The notes: a model not told the origin generated them from the letters alone. A DNA stretch of 64,000 bases from an uncultured Ruminococcus sp. (GCA_944415425.1 CALYBP010000002.1:19156-83155); one strand, 5' to 3'; shown: positions 18,158 to 27,425, counted from the first letter of the stretch. A program made the numbers and translations.

Positions 18158-19438
18158 TTACTTAATTACTGCCTTATCCTTGATAAGTTTAAGTGCTTTA
18201 GCAACTTTTATATCCTCTTTTAACGAATCAGCGGGAACGGCAGCTTTTACCTTTTCAATTTCCATCTTGTATGCTTCCGCCATCTTGCTGTATTCTTCTT
18301 CAAAATCAGCTTCTTCAGCTTCGAGGTTTTCTTTTCTTGCAACAGTTTCAAGAGCAAGTCTTAACTTAACTCTCTTCTCAGCCTCTTCTTTATACATTCC
18401 TTTAAGAGCGTTTGCGTCAATACCCATATACTGCATATAAGTATTCATATCCATACCCTGAGCACGCAGGCGCATTTCAAATTCTCTAACCATTTCCGTA
18501 GCTTCGTTATCGTACATTGCCTCGGGAATTTCGCCCTCAAGAAGTTCCATAAGCTTGTTTGCAATCTGATCGTCAATATCTTTATCTGCTTCGTCGGCAA
18601 GGCGCTTTGCAATAGTTTCCTTGAGTTCTTCCTTGTATTCGTCGAGAGTTTCTTTTTCCGAAACATCCTTGACAAAATCGTCGTCAACTTCGGGAAGCTC
18701 TTTCGCCTTTATCTCGTGAAGGTTAATTTTGAATTGAGCAGCCTTTCCCTTAAGCTCTTCAGCCTGATAATCCTCGGGGAAATTAACATCAATAGTAAAC
18801 TCCTCGTCGGTATTGTGTCCTACTATCTGCTCCTCAAATCCGGGGATAAAATTACCCGATCCAAGCTTCAAATTATAGTTCTCAGCCTTTCCGCCTTCAA
18901 ATGCTACACCGTCAACAAAACCTTCAAAATCAATTACAGCAACATCGCCGTTCTGTGCAGCTCTGTCCTCAACTGTAACCATTCTTGAGTTACGATCTCT
19001 TACTTTTTCAATTTCTTCGTTAACGAGTTCGTCTGTGACTTCTGTTGACTTCTTAGTTACTTCAATTCCGAGGTAATCTTTTATCTCCATTTCAGGTTCA
19101 ACAATAACTGTTGCCTTGAAAGTAAAGCCATCCTTTGACGCCTCAACTGCCTCCAAAGTTTCAACCTTAACAATCTTTACATTTGCCTCACCGGCAGCAT
19201 TGTAAAGAGCCTCAGGATAGCAATCCTGCATTGCATCTTCGTAAAATACTTCAGAGCCATACATTTTCTCAACAACTTTTCTGGGAGCTTTACCTTTTCT
19301 GAAGCCCTGAATAGAAATGTTCTTTACCTGTCTTTTATAAACAGCGTTAACAGCCTTTTCAAATGTATCCCCGTCTACGCTGACTACCAACTCATAAGTA
19401 TTTGCCTGTTCTGCTTTTTTACTTTCCTTTAATGCCAT
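18158..19438 (-). CDS. tig: Trigger factor
   Basis: A 426-residue ribosome-associated chaperone and prolyl isomerase that meets nascent chains. The N-terminal ribosome-binding domain carries the signature GFRKGKAPRKVVE; the FKBP-type isomerase domain (EEQIVGHNTDEEF) lies at ~160-245 and the helical chaperone arms follow. I start at ATG 19438 because GGAGG is correctly spaced in front; the ATG five codons upstream contains that ribosome site in its own codons. It is the first gene of the clp-lon cluster and has a clear promoter. Confidence 0.96.
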   Translation of the reverse strand: MALKESKKAEQANTYELVVSVDGDTFEKAVNAVYKRQVKNISIQGFRKGKAPRKVVEKMYGSEVFYEDAMQDCYPEALYNAAGEANVKIVKVETLEAVEASKDGFTFKATVIVEPEMEIKDYLGIEVTKKSTEVTDELVNEEIEKVRDRNSRMVTVEDRAAQNGDVAVIDFEGFVDGVAFEGGKAENYNLKLGSGNFIPGFEEQIVGHNTDEEFTIDVNFPEDYQAEELKGKAAQFKINLHEIKAKELPEVDDDFVKDVSEKETLDEYKEELKETIAKRLADEADKDIDDQIANKLMELLEGEIPEAMYDNEATEMVREFEMRLRAQGMDMNTYMQYMGIDANALKGMYKEEAEKRVKLRLALETVARKENLEAEEADFEEEYSKMAEAYKMEIEKVKAAVPADSLKEDIKVAKALKLIKDKAVIK

Positions 19439-19477
19439 TATTTTATCCTCCAATTAAAATGTAATAAATATCACTTA

Positions 19478-19505
19478 ATTATAACACAAAATTTATGTTT
19501 TGCAA
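19478..19505 (-). promoter_or_regulatory. Promoter of the tig-clpP-clpX cluster
   Basis: Minus strand TTGCAA (19505-19500), 16-nt spacer, TATAAT (19483-19478) preceded by TGT to give an extended -10. The tig ribosome site GGAGG lies about 30 bases downstream. Confidence 0.75.
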
Positions 19506-19519
19506 ATAGTAAATAACAA

Positions 19520-20209
19520 TTATATTATCGGTAAAGGTGAAAAATGAAGTCTGTCACATGAAATCAGCTTTAAATCAATACCTTTGTAGTTCCCCTCAAA
19601 AGCGCTTATTATCCCCTTTTTCCCGTGGATATGACCGTAAAAACATTTTTTTATTCCGTATTTTAACAGAATATCAATTATTTCTTTACATTCAATTCCT
19701 CCGAAAACGGGAGGATAGTGCAGAAAAACAATCGGTTCTAATCCGCTTTTTATGGCTGATTCAATAGATGTCGTGAGTCTGCCGATTTCACGGTTAAGAA
19801 CCTTCAAATCCTCCGGAGTATCGTTTTCGAGAAACCAACCTCTTGTTCCGCATATCGAATACTCTTTGCAAACAAAAGAATTGTTAAACAGTATAGAAAT
19901 AGTGTTAAATGAATTATTCAGAAGATATTTATCAATTTTGTTTTTAGTCCCCCACCAATAATCGTGGTTGCCTTTTAAAAAAATCTTTCTGCCGGGCAAA
20001 TCGTTAATGAACTTAAAGTCCTCATATGTTTCTTCAAGTTTCATTGCCCAGGAAATATCTCCGGCGATAACAACCGTGTCTGTATCTTTAACAATATTTC
20101 TCCAGTTTGTTTCAAGTCGCTGAGTGTAATTTTCCCAACCGGCAAATACATCCATCGGCTTATCTTCACCGAGCGACAAATGCAGGTCGGCAATAGCAAA
20201 CAAAGACAT
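19520..20209 (-). CDS. Calcineurin-like metallophosphoesterase
   Basis: A 229-residue enzyme with all metal-binding motifs of the calcineurin superfamily in order: ADLHLS (Asp-x-His), AGDISW (Gly-Asp), KGNHDYWW (Gly-Asn-His-Asp), FLHYPP (His) and YGHIHG (Gly-His-x-His). No signal peptide, so it acts in the cytoplasm; the substrate is not known for this subfamily. Its ATG overlaps the thrC stop by one base (TAATG), which indicates coupling. Confidence 0.9.
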   Translation of the reverse strand: MSLFAIADLHLSLGEDKPMDVFAGWENYTQRLETNWRNIVKDTDTVVIAGDISWAMKLEETYEDFKFINDLPGRKIFLKGNHDYWWGTKNKIDKYLLNNSFNTISILFNNSFVCKEYSICGTRGWFLENDTPEDLKVLNREIGRLTTSIESAIKSGLEPIVFLHYPPVFGGIECKEIIDILLKYGIKKCFYGHIHGKKGIISAFEGNYKGIDLKLISCDRLHFSPLPII

Positions 20210-21717
20210 TATTCTATTCCGAGCGTGCTCAGCACGTAGTCAGGCATTTTATCTACTTCTGTAACATCAAAAAATCTTGCATTTTTGTTTTTAAGACCTG
20301 CAAGCGGCTGAGGTACATCTTTTTTGGTGATTTCATGAAGCATATCAACCATCTCAAATTCAGTTGACGGAAGCTCTGCGTCAGGAGCAACTGACTGCAA
20401 TACAGCCTTTGAAAATTTGTAAGGGCTTGCAGTAGAAGCGATTACAGCGGGAGTTTCATCTCCTGTTTCATTTACATACTGCTCATATACATTTACGGCA
20501 ACAGCTGTATGTGTGTCGCAAAGGTAATTGCTCTGAGAAAACAGCTTATTTATAGTCGCCTTAGTATCGGAATCATCGCAGTAACCACCGTAAAACCTGT
20601 CCTTTATTACAGCCTTAACATCGTCCGTCACTTCATATTTTCCGTTGGATTTAAGAGAATTCATCCATTCTCTTGTTGTTTTGTCGTCATTTCCGCATAT
20701 ATTGTAGAGCAGTCTTTCAAGATTGCTTGACACCAAAATATCCATTGACGGAGATATAGTTGTGTAAAAGTCTCTGTTTTTATCATAAACGCCCGTTTTG
20801 ATGAAATCTGTCAGAACATTATTTGAGTTTGAAGCGCAAATAAATTTGTTAATCGGAAGGCCCATGATGTTAGCGTAATATGAAGCAAGTATGTTGCCGA
20901 AATTTCCTGTGGGCACAACAACATTTATTTTATCGCCCATGGAAATTTTGCCTGCATTAACCAAATCACAGTAAGCAGAAACATAATATACAATCTGCGG
21001 AAGAAGTCTGCCCCAGTTAATGGAATTTGCAGAAGAGAAAAGCATATTGTTATCGGCAAGTTTCTTTGATATTTCAGGTGTTGTAAAAATCTTTTTTACG
21101 CCCGTCTGAGCATCGTCGAAATTGCCTTTAATAGCACATACATTGACATTTTTGCCTTCCTGTGTATCCATTTGGTGCTTCTGCATAGGACTTACGCCGT
21201 CAACAGGATAAAAAACAAGAATTTTAGTATGCTCAACATCCTTAAAGCCTTCAAGTGCAGCCTTACCTGTATCACCCGAAGTAGCAACCAAAATAACAGC
21301 ATCTTTACCATCATTAGTCTTTTTAAGAGATTTTGTTAACAAATGGGGTAAAATTTGAAGAGCCATATCCTTAAACGCACAAGTGGGACCGTGCCAAAGT
21401 TCCAAGATGTTTAAAGATTTTCCGTCTACATCGCAATATGCGATGGGAGCGGGATTGTTTCCGTTGAATTTTTCTTTTGTATACGCCTTTTCAACGCAGT
21501 CGTTGATTTCTTCCTCGGTAAAATCGGTAAGAAAATCAGAAAATATTTTTTTTGCTCTTCCTTTGTAGTCGGTTTTCAAAAGTGAATTAAATACAGACTC
21601 ATCATATTTAGGAAACTCCTGCGGTACGAACAATCCTCCGTCTTGTGAAATTCCCTGTGAAATAGCCTGTGCCGATGAAACAACTTCCTTTGCATTTTGT
21701 GTACTGTTGTATAACAT
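20209..21717 (-). CDS. thrC: Threonine synthase
   Basis: A 502-residue PLP enzyme converting O-phosphohomoserine to threonine. The PLP Lys is Lys116 in CAFKDMAL, and the phosphate loop VATSGDTGKAALEGF and the segment VPTGNFGN follow. The length and N-terminal helical extension fit the longer (fungal/E. coli-like) ThrC class. AAAGGA precedes the ATG. A 16-bp palindrome at 21758-21773 lies 40 bases upstream and may be an operator. No T-box leader is present. Confidence 0.97.
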   Translation of the reverse strand: MLYNSTQNAKEVVSSAQAISQGISQDGGLFVPQEFPKYDESVFNSLLKTDYKGRAKKIFSDFLTDFTEEEINDCVEKAYTKEKFNGNNPAPIAYCDVDGKSLNILELWHGPTCAFKDMALQILPHLLTKSLKKTNDGKDAVILVATSGDTGKAALEGFKDVEHTKILVFYPVDGVSPMQKHQMDTQEGKNVNVCAIKGNFDDAQTGVKKIFTTPEISKKLADNNMLFSSANSINWGRLLPQIVYYVSAYCDLVNAGKISMGDKINVVVPTGNFGNILASYYANIMGLPINKFICASNSNNVLTDFIKTGVYDKNRDFYTTISPSMDILVSSNLERLLYNICGNDDKTTREWMNSLKSNGKYEVTDDVKAVIKDRFYGGYCDDSDTKATINKLFSQSNYLCDTHTAVAVNVYEQYVNETGDETPAVIASTASPYKFSKAVLQSVAPDAELPSTEFEMVDMLHEITKKDVPQPLAGLKNKNARFFDVTEVDKMPDYVLSTLGIE

Positions 21718-21757
21718 TGAAATCTTCCTTTCAAATGACTTGCCCCATACTGGATTT

Positions 21758-21773
21758 CAGCATAAATATGCTG
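21758..21773. repeat. Palindrome upstream of thrC
   Basis: CAGCATAAATATGCTG has perfect 7-bp arms around AA. The loop is too short and there is no T run, so a protein operator is more likely than a terminator. It sits in the 73-nt gap between the dipeptidase and thrC. Confidence 0.5.
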
Positions 21774-21790
21774 CAACTTATGATATTTTA

Positions 21791-22729
21791 CTACATAATA
21801 CGGCTCTTGTCAAAGTTTTGAAAGAAATTAAGTGCATTTTCGCAAAAAATCTTTTTGACAAGAGCTTCGCTGTAATTTTCTTTTAAAAACAATTCATATA
21901 AATCAGATAATCTAACCTTTCCAGATAAATCATCAGGCAAAGTGCAACCGTCAAAATCAGAACCTATACAAACCGAATCTACGCCTCCGAGAGCTAAAAA
22001 TCTTTCAATATGATTCAACGCATCGTATTTTGAACTTTTATTACCGTCTGTATTTAAAAATTCATTGTGAAAATTAATTCCCGCTATTCCTTTTTTTTGA
22101 ACAATAATTTTAAACTGATCGTCGGTTAAATTTCTTTTATTTCCCGCAACCGTCCTTGAGTTTGAATGTGTTGCAATAAAAGGCTTTTGTGCAATCTGTG
22201 CAACGTCATAAAAAAGTTTGTCACTTGCGTGAGATATATCAACTACGATTCCGCATCGTTCCATTTCTTTTACTGCGATTTTACCGAAATCGGTTAATCC
22301 GTCAGAATTTAAAACTTCGGCTCCGTCCCCTATTTGATTTGAACCGTTCCAGGTAAGCGTCATTATTTTCACGCCCATACTTGATAGAAGCCTGATATTT
22401 CTTAAATCATCACCGATGACTTTCGCGTTTTCAACAGTTAATAAAGCGGAGTTTAAATTGTTTTTAAACGCAGAAACAATGTTTTCATTACGATTTATAA
22501 AATGAATGTTCAGTCGTTTACATTCATCATTAATAATTTTCACTGATTTTTTTAACAGTCTTTGAGCCATATCAATCGAACAGTCATCAGGAATCCAAAC
22601 GGCATAGCATTGAAGCCAGCGGTTTTTTTGATTTTCATACTGACTAACCTCCATTAGACTGTCATCAAGTTTTAAGTTTGATGTTGCGCATTTGTATAAA
22701 GTATCACAATGAAAATCTACAAAATCCAT
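21791..22729 (-). CDS. Membrane-dipeptidase-like peptidase, family M19
   Basis: A 312-residue amidohydrolase-fold zinc peptidase of the renal dipeptidase family. The metal site FHCDTLY (His7, Asp9) opens the protein; VVDISHASDK, ATHSNSRTVAGN and CIGSDFDG carry further ligands and substrate residues. Bacterial M19 enzymes cleave dipeptides, sometimes D-containing ones. I start at ATG 22729 because AGGAGC lies seven bases before it; an ATG 30 bases upstream would overlap yraN. No signal peptide, so cytoplasmic despite the family name. Confidence 0.9.
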   Translation of the reverse strand: MDFVDFHCDTLYKCATSNLKLDDSLMEVSQYENQKNRWLQCYAVWIPDDCSIDMAQRLLKKSVKIINDECKRLNIHFINRNENIVSAFKNNLNSALLTVENAKVIGDDLRNIRLLSSMGVKIMTLTWNGSNQIGDGAEVLNSDGLTDFGKIAVKEMERCGIVVDISHASDKLFYDVAQIAQKPFIATHSNSRTVAGNKRNLTDDQFKIIVQKKGIAGINFHNEFLNTDGNKSSKYDALNHIERFLALGGVDSVCIGSDFDGCTLPDDLSGKVRLSDLYELFLKENYSEALVKKIFCENALNFFQNFDKSRIM

Positions 22730-22739
22730 AAATAAGCTC

Positions 22740-23108
22740 CTATTCAAATGCGTTTTCAATATAATTGATTTTCACGAGTTTTAAATTTTCGGGATCAAAA
22801 TAAACCTCGCACACATCAAATCTGCAAAACATATCAATTTTATTTTCAGCGATAAAACACATAGCCGTCTTTTTTATACGATGCTGTTTATTACTGTCAA
22901 CATACTGAGCGGCGTCTATGTACGGGTTTATGTGACGAGTTTTTACCTCGATAAAAACGAGAGTATCACATTTTTGAGCAATAATGTCAATTTCCCCGAA
23001 TTTTTTTCTGTAATTTCTTTGTATAATTTTAAATTTATTCTTCTTTAAATATTTTTCGGCGTACTTTTCTCCCAAGTCACCTATAAATTTAGTAGTAAGT
23101 TTTTTCAT
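22740..23108 (-). CDS. yraN: UPF0102 (YraN) family nuclease-like protein
   Basis: A 122-residue protein with a restriction-endonuclease-like core: [10 protein letters not shown] (Glu, Asp) and VFIEVKTRH (Glu-x-Lys) are the PD-(D/E)xK residues. Function unproven. It sits between rnhB and the M19 gene as in many bacteria, and its ATG overlaps the rnhB stop by four bases. Confidence 0.93.
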   Translation of the reverse strand: MKKLTTKFIGDLGEKYAEKYLKKNKFKIIQRNYRKKFGEIDIIAQKCDTLVFIEVKTRHINPYIDAAQYVDSNKQHRIKKTAMCFIAENKIDMFCRFDVCEVYFDPENLKLVKINYIENAFE

Positions 23109-23704
23109 TTCAGTATTTTTTTCAGAAAACTTTTTCTATGATATGGACAAGGACCGTATTTTCTCAGCATTTCTATATGAAGCTTTGTTCCGTAGCCTTT
23201 GTGTTTGTCAAATCCGTACTGGGGATATTCTTTTGCATATTCATAAAGCAACCTGTCACGTGTAACTTTTGCAAGAATTGATGCGCATGCTATTGACATT
23301 GATTTTGCATCTCCTTTGACAATAGTTTCGCACGCTGTTTCAAGTTTTGGAGCACGGTTTCCATCAATCATAACGTAATCGGGAATGATTTTAAGACCTT
23401 CAACTGCCCTTCTCATAGCAAGCATAGTGGCGTTTAAAATGTTGAGTTCCTCAATTTCCTCAACAGTCGCATACGATACAGAGTATGAAAGGGCGGTATT
23501 CTTTATTACTTCATAAAGCTGTTCACGCTTCTTTTCTGAAAGTTTTTTTGAATCATTCACGCCTTCTATTATTGTATTCTCAGGCAAAATCACTGCAGCA
23601 GCGCAAACAGGACCGGCAAGAGGTCCCCTGCCCGCCTCATCAACGCCGCATACTGCGCTGTACCCATTGTTTATCGCGTTATTTTCATATTCAAGCCAGT
23701 TCAT
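23105..23704 (-). CDS. rnhB: Ribonuclease HII
   Basis: A 199-residue enzyme that removes ribonucleotides and RNA from RNA-DNA hybrids. The active-site motif [14 protein letters not shown] holds Asp22 and Glu23, and the third acidic residue is in YVMIDGNR, as expected. It overlaps rbgA upstream and yraN downstream by 4 bases each, so the three are translated together. Confidence 0.96.
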   Translation of the reverse strand: MNWLEYENNAINNGYSAVCGVDEAGRGPLAGPVCAAAVILPENTIIEGVNDSKKLSEKKREQLYEVIKNTALSYSVSYATVEEIEELNILNATMLAMRRAVEGLKIIPDYVMIDGNRAPKLETACETIVKGDAKSMSIACASILAKVTRDRLLYEYAKEYPQYGFDKHKGYGTKLHIEMLRKYGPCPYHRKSFLKKILK

Positions 23705-24579
23705 TTTAACACTCCGTTAGGCATTTCAACCGTAATTCTTCCGAGCTTAGCGCTTCTGAATTCATCAAGCAGCATAACAGACGCTCTTTCCGTGTCAACT
23801 TCTCCTCCGGAAATAAGCATACCTCTCTTCTTTGCAATAATGCGCAAAAGCTCGTATGATTCTATCTCATTAATATTTGTTTGCTCAAGCTTAAAACGTG
23901 AAATAAAGCTTTCAGGCTTTAAATCCTTTAAAAAATCAAGAAGTCTTACAGCTAATAACTCCGTATCAAGAATCTGATCCTTAACGGCTCCCGTAAATGC
24001 CAAATGCTCTCCGACGGTTTTATCATCAAACTTAGGCCATAAAACACCCGGAGTGTCGAGCATTTCAAGATTTTTTCCGATAGAAAACCATTGATTTCCC
24101 CTTGTAACCCCGGGTCTGTCCTCTACCTTTGCCCTGTTTTGTTTTGCTATTTTATTAATAAACGATGATTTACCCACATTCGGTATTCCCACAATCATAA
24201 TCCTCATCATCGGATTAACCATACCCTTTTGTTTAAGACGAGAGATTTTTTCGCTCATCACCTCATTAACGGCAGGCGAAAATTTATTAAGTCCTTTTCC
24301 GCTCTTACAGTCAACCGCTACGGCCGAAATTCCCTGCTTTTTAAAATGGTCTATCCACATTTTTGTTGCAGTTTGGTTTGCCATGTCACACTTGTTGAGC
24401 AGAATAATTCTGGGTTTGTTTTGTACAAGTTTTGCTAGATCCGGATTACGGCTGCTTACTGGGATTCTTGCGTCAATTATTTCAGCAACAGCATCAACAA
24501 GTTTTAAGCTTGCTTGAATCTGACGCTTTGTTTTTGTCATATGTCCCGGAAACCATTGTATATTCTGCATTTCACTCAT
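23701..24579 (-). CDS. rbgA: Ribosome biogenesis GTPase RbgA (YlqF)
   Basis: A 292-residue circularly permuted GTPase for a late step of 50S assembly. The permuted order is visible: G4 NKCD at 62-65 comes before G1 GIPNVGKSS at ~132-140 and G3 DTPG after that. The N-terminal [10 protein letters not shown] is the family signature. AAGGA precedes ATG. It lies between signal peptidase and rnhB, the same order as in Bacillus. Confidence 0.97.
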   Translation of the reverse strand: MSEMQNIQWFPGHMTKTKRQIQASLKLVDAVAEIIDARIPVSSRNPDLAKLVQNKPRIILLNKCDMANQTATKMWIDHFKKQGISAVAVDCKSGKGLNKFSPAVNEVMSEKISRLKQKGMVNPMMRIMIVGIPNVGKSSFINKIAKQNRAKVEDRPGVTRGNQWFSIGKNLEMLDTPGVLWPKFDDKTVGEHLAFTGAVKDQILDTELLAVRLLDFLKDLKPESFISRFKLEQTNINEIESYELLRIIAKKRGMLISGGEVDTERASVMLLDEFRSAKLGRITVEMPNGVLK

Positions 24580-24610
24580 AATAATCTTCCTTGCTGTATT
24601 ATCTTATAAA

Positions 24611-25171
24611 TTAATATATATATTTAATTCTGTTAAACGGATAAAATATTAACTGAGCTTTTCCAATTATATCATCACACGGTATAAATCCAATATCCTC
24701 ATATCTGCTGTCATAAGAAATGAGCCTGTTATCGCCCATAACAAAAATATGATCTTTTGGCACAACACACGGAAATTTTAAAGCGTTATCGGGTTTATTA
24801 GTTTTTGAATACAAATAATTTTCACTTATTACAATTCCGTCTACGATAACATTTCCGGTTTTATAATCAATATTGATAAGTTGCCCCTCGGTTGCTATTA
24901 CTCTTTTTATAATTCGCTTTTCAACCAAGTTTTCAGTATTTACAGCAACTATATCGCCAGGTTTAGGCACATAATTAAAGTTAGTGAGAATTATTTTATC
25001 ACCTGCGTGCAGGGTGTCAAGCATTGAACTTCCGACAACATTAACATCTCTGATAAAATAAGTAAATACAACCGTGACAAACACCATAACAAAAATTATT
25101 GTTTTTATAAAATCAAATGCTCCGATAACCAATTTGTTTTGATTACATACTAATCTTAACTTTTGGTTCAT
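24611..25171 (-). CDS. lepB: Signal peptidase I (paralogue 1)
   Basis: A 186-residue type I signal peptidase that cuts signal peptides outside the membrane. One N-terminal membrane anchor (~20-40), catalytic Ser49 in VVGSSMLDTL and general base Lys89 in IIKRVIATEG; box E MGDNRLISYDSR follows. GGAGG is four bases before ATG. A promoter nested in the terminator of the second copy serves it, and it heads the run rbgA-rnhB-yraN-M19. Confidence 0.95.
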   Translation of the reverse strand: MNQKLRLVCNQNKLVIGAFDFIKTIIFVMVFVTVVFTYFIRDVNVVGSSMLDTLHAGDKIILTNFNYVPKPGDIVAVNTENLVEKRIIKRVIATEGQLINIDYKTGNVIVDGIVISENYLYSKTNKPDNALKFPCVVPKDHIFVMGDNRLISYDSRYEDIGFIPCDDIIGKAQLIFYPFNRIKYIY

Positions 25172-25182
25172 GAAAACCTCCG

Positions 25183-25224
25183 AAATAAAAAAGCTTATTC
25201 CTATTATAAAACAGAAATAAGCTT
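25183..25224 (-). terminator. Terminator of the second signal peptidase gene, with nested promoter
   Basis: Minus strand: AAGCTTATT (25224-25216) pairs with AATAAGCTT (25199-25191), then TTTTTTATTT. The hairpin loop contains the TATAAT of the promoter described separately. Confidence 0.8.
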
Positions 25225-25231
25225 AATACAA
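25203..25231 (-). promoter_or_regulatory. Promoter for lepB-rbgA-rnhB, inside the terminator
   Basis: Minus strand TTGTAT (25231-25226), 17-nt spacer, TATAAT (25208-25203). The -10 lies in the loop of the hairpin at 25191-25224, so polymerases ending one operon and starting the next share the same 45 bases. Confidence 0.55.
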
Positions 25232-25249
25232 CATAAATTTGTGTTCAAA

Positions 25250-25927
25250 TTAATAAAGATAACCAAATTCACTAAACGGATAAGCGACAAACTGAGCTTT
25301 GCCGATTACATCGCCAACATCAATAAGCCCAATCTCGGCTCTACGGCTGTCAAGCGACACCTGCCTGTTATCACCCATTACAAAAATCTTACCCTCCGGA
25401 ATAACCTCAGGTATATCATAATCCGAGTAGTTGCCGGAAAAAGTAGAGCCTTTTATATACGGCTCGTCAAGTACAACTCCGTCAACTATGATTCGGTCAT
25501 TTTCGAAATCAAGCTCAAGTGTTTGTCCCTCGGTAGCAATTACTCTTTTAATAATAGGCTTAGCATATTCGGCTCCGTGGGATATAACAACAATATCCTG
25601 TGCCTTAGGCGTATAAAAAAGATTAGTTACAATAACTTTGTCTTTGGTTGCAAGCGTGTCGTCCATTGAAGATCCCTCAACATCAACAAGGCGGAAAACA
25701 AACGTAAGACATAGAACGACAATAGATACGGCAATAAGTATGCATCTGATCCAGTCGTAAAAGCTTGCCATCGGTCCGTCGGACTTCATTGCTACAAATT
25801 TACCGCCGGAGCTATTGCTGTTGTTATCCTTAAAATAAATATCAGGATTCAGCTCTGCCGAAAGCTCAATGTCACTTTTGTTATCATAGTTGTTAAATAC
25901 TTCATCAAACGGATCTTTTCTGCTCAA
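25250..25927 (-). CDS. lepB: Signal peptidase I (paralogue 2)
   Basis: A 225-residue type I signal peptidase, longer than its neighbour by a charged cytoplasmic N-terminus (~1-55) before the membrane anchor (~59-80). Catalytic Ser87 is in VEGSSMDDTL and Lys127 in IIKRVIATEG; box E is MGDNRQVSLDSR. I take TTG 25927 as start (AGGTGA upstream, protein LSRKDPFDEVF); an ATG at 25966 would have to be translated out of the rplS terminator. The two copies share the catalytic blocks closely and look like a tandem duplication with divergent N-termini. Confidence 0.92.
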   Translation of the reverse strand: MSRKDPFDEVFNNYDNKSDIELSAELNPDIYFKDNNSNSSGGKFVAMKSDGPMASFYDWIRCILIAVSIVVLCLTFVFRLVDVEGSSMDDTLATKDKVIVTNLFYTPKAQDIVVISHGAEYAKPIIKRVIATEGQTLELDFENDRIIVDGVVLDEPYIKGSTFSGNYSDYDIPEVIPEGKIFVMGDNRQVSLDSRRAEIGLIDVGDVIGKAQFVAYPFSEFGYLY

Positions 25928-25952
25928 TTTATTCACCTGCTGATAATAAAGT

Positions 25953-25980
25953 AAAAAAGGGAACATTTAAGTCCCCTTTT
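25953..25980 (-). terminator. rplS terminator
   Basis: Minus strand AAAAGGGGAC (25980-25971), loop, GTTCCCTTTT (25964-25955), all paired with one G-U wobble, then a T run. It ends the L19 transcript 7 bases after the stop. Confidence 0.85.
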
Positions 25981-25986
25981 AAATAA

Positions 25987-26334
25987 TTACTTGCGAATCT
26001 GCTCTTTAACCTTAGCAGCCTTACCAACTCTGTCACGAAGATAGTAGAGCTTGCTTCTGCGAACCTTACCGTAACGAACAACCTGTACATCCTTAACATT
26101 GGGTGAATGGAGGGGGAATACTCTCTCAACACCAACACCGTAAGCTACTCGTCTAACAGTAAATGTTTCTGCAACGCCACTGCCTCTCTTAGCAATGACT
26201 GTTCCCTCGAACATCTGGATTCTTTCTCTTTCGCCCTCGCGAATGTTAACCGATACCTTTACAGTATCACCGATTCCGAATTTAGGAGTAGTATCCTTGA
26301 CAGAATCAGCAGCAATTGTTTTTAATGCGTCCAT
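25987..26334 (-). CDS. rplS: 50S ribosomal protein L19
   Basis: A 115-residue L19, part of the 30S-50S bridge. Family segments are all present: [44 protein letters not shown] and [21 protein letters not shown] (quoted as separate blocks). AGGAGG lies seven bases before ATG. It has its own promoter, a ~115-nt structured leader and a terminator, so it is monocistronic and likely autoregulated. Confidence 0.98.
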   Translation of the reverse strand: MDALKTIAADSVKDTTPKFGIGDTVKVSVNIREGERERIQMFEGTVIAKRGSGVAETFTVRRVAYGVGVERVFPLHSPNVKDVQVVRYGKVRRSKLYYLRDRVGKAAKVKEQIRK

Positions 26335-26450
26335 ATATATCCTCCTTAGTTTTCCCGATATTCATACCACGAAGGCAGCGGACTATCAGCTTCAAAATGA
26401 CGGCAACGCCGTTATCTGACCGCGTCGTGAGTAACGACGGCATCAAATGC
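26335..26450 (-). promoter_or_regulatory. Structured rplS leader, candidate L19 autoregulatory RNA
   Basis: The region between the predicted start (about 26450) and the rplS ribosome site is locally GC-rich and full of complementary pairs in an AT-rich setting, for example CGTCGT/ACGACG around TACTC (26424-26440) and GCCGT/ACGGC pairs. Firmicutes are known to have an L19 leader RNA upstream of rplS. Whether this one matches that covariance model I cannot test. Confidence 0.6.
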
Positions 26451-26456
26451 TTATCT

Positions 26457-26485
26457 ATAATATCATAAAAAGAATAATAATTCAA
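26457..26485 (-). promoter_or_regulatory. rplS promoter
   Basis: Minus strand TTGAAT (26485-26480), 17-nt spacer, TATTAT (26462-26457). Confidence 0.7.
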
Positions 26486-26507
26486 GAGTTTTTTCAAAAA
26501 AATTGAT

Positions 26508-27425
26508 TTATTTACTAATATTATTCAGTTTTACGAGAAACTCATTGAAATAATCCGGTAAATCAGAGACAAACTCCATATATTTCCCGGTTTTCGGATG
26601 GACAAAGCCAATCTTTCTGGCGTGAAGACACTGTCCCGTAAAAGGCACTTTTTCATTTTTTACACCGTAAACCGTATCCCCCGCAACAGGATGACCGAGA
26701 TAAGCCATATGAACCCTTATTTGATGCGTCCTTCCGGTTTCAAGAACACATTTGATATGAGTATATCCCTTATAGCGTTTAATAACTTCATAATGCGTAA
26801 CTGCATTTTTGCTGTTTTTTAAAGTTACGCACATTTTTTTGCGGTCATTCGGGTTTCTGCCAATCGGTGCGTCAACAGTACCATTGTCATCTTTAAGATT
26901 ACCAAATACGACAGCCTCATATTCTCTCGTAAAAGAATGTGCCTTGATTTGCTGTGCAAGATTCAAATGAGCAAAGTCGTTTTTTGCTACAATAAGTAAT
27001 CCGCTTGTATCTTTGTCAATTCTGTGGACGATTCCCGGTCTTAAAACGCCGTTTATTCCCGATAAACTGTTTTTACAGTGAAATAACAGTGCGTTTACCA
27101 AAGTACCTTCGTAATTGCCGGCAGCAGGATGTACAACCATCCCCTTTGGCTTATTGACAACAAGAAGATACTCGTCCTCATAAACAATATCAAGCGGAAT
27201 ATTTTCCGCCTTTGCCTCATATTCCACAGGATCGGGAATTTGCAAAATAACGGTATCGCCCTCAAAGAGCTTATACTTTTTGTCAACAAATTTGCCGTTT
27301 ACGGTAACATTTGAACATTGTATCAGATTTACGGCGGCGCTTCTTGATAAACCTATATCGGAATCAGCAATAAACTTGTCCAATCGTATGGCATTTTCTG
27401 TGCAAATTAATTTTTGTTCATTCAT
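26508..27425 (-). CDS. rluD: RluA-family 23S rRNA pseudouridine synthase
   Basis: A 305-residue enzyme with an N-terminal S4 RNA-binding domain (~12-70) and the RluA catalytic domain; the catalytic Asp is in HRIDKDTSGLLIVAK, with KPKGMVVHPAAG before it and the TGRTHQIRVHMAYLGHPVAGD block after. Firmicute members next to lspA (YlyB) modify 23S rRNA. It overlaps lspA by 8 bases, so translation is coupled. Confidence 0.95.
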   Translation of the reverse strand: MNEQKLICTENAIRLDKFIADSDIGLSRSAAVNLIQCSNVTVNGKFVDKKYKLFEGDTVILQIPDPVEYEAKAENIPLDIVYEDEYLLVVNKPKGMVVHPAAGNYEGTLVNALLFHCKNSLSGINGVLRPGIVHRIDKDTSGLLIVAKNDFAHLNLAQQIKAHSFTREYEAVVFGNLKDDNGTVDAPIGRNPNDRKKMCVTLKNSKNAVTHYEVIKRYKGYTHIKCVLETGRTHQIRVHMAYLGHPVAGDTVYGVKNEKVPFTGQCLHARKIGFVHPKTGKYMEFVSDLPDYFNEFLVKLNNISK

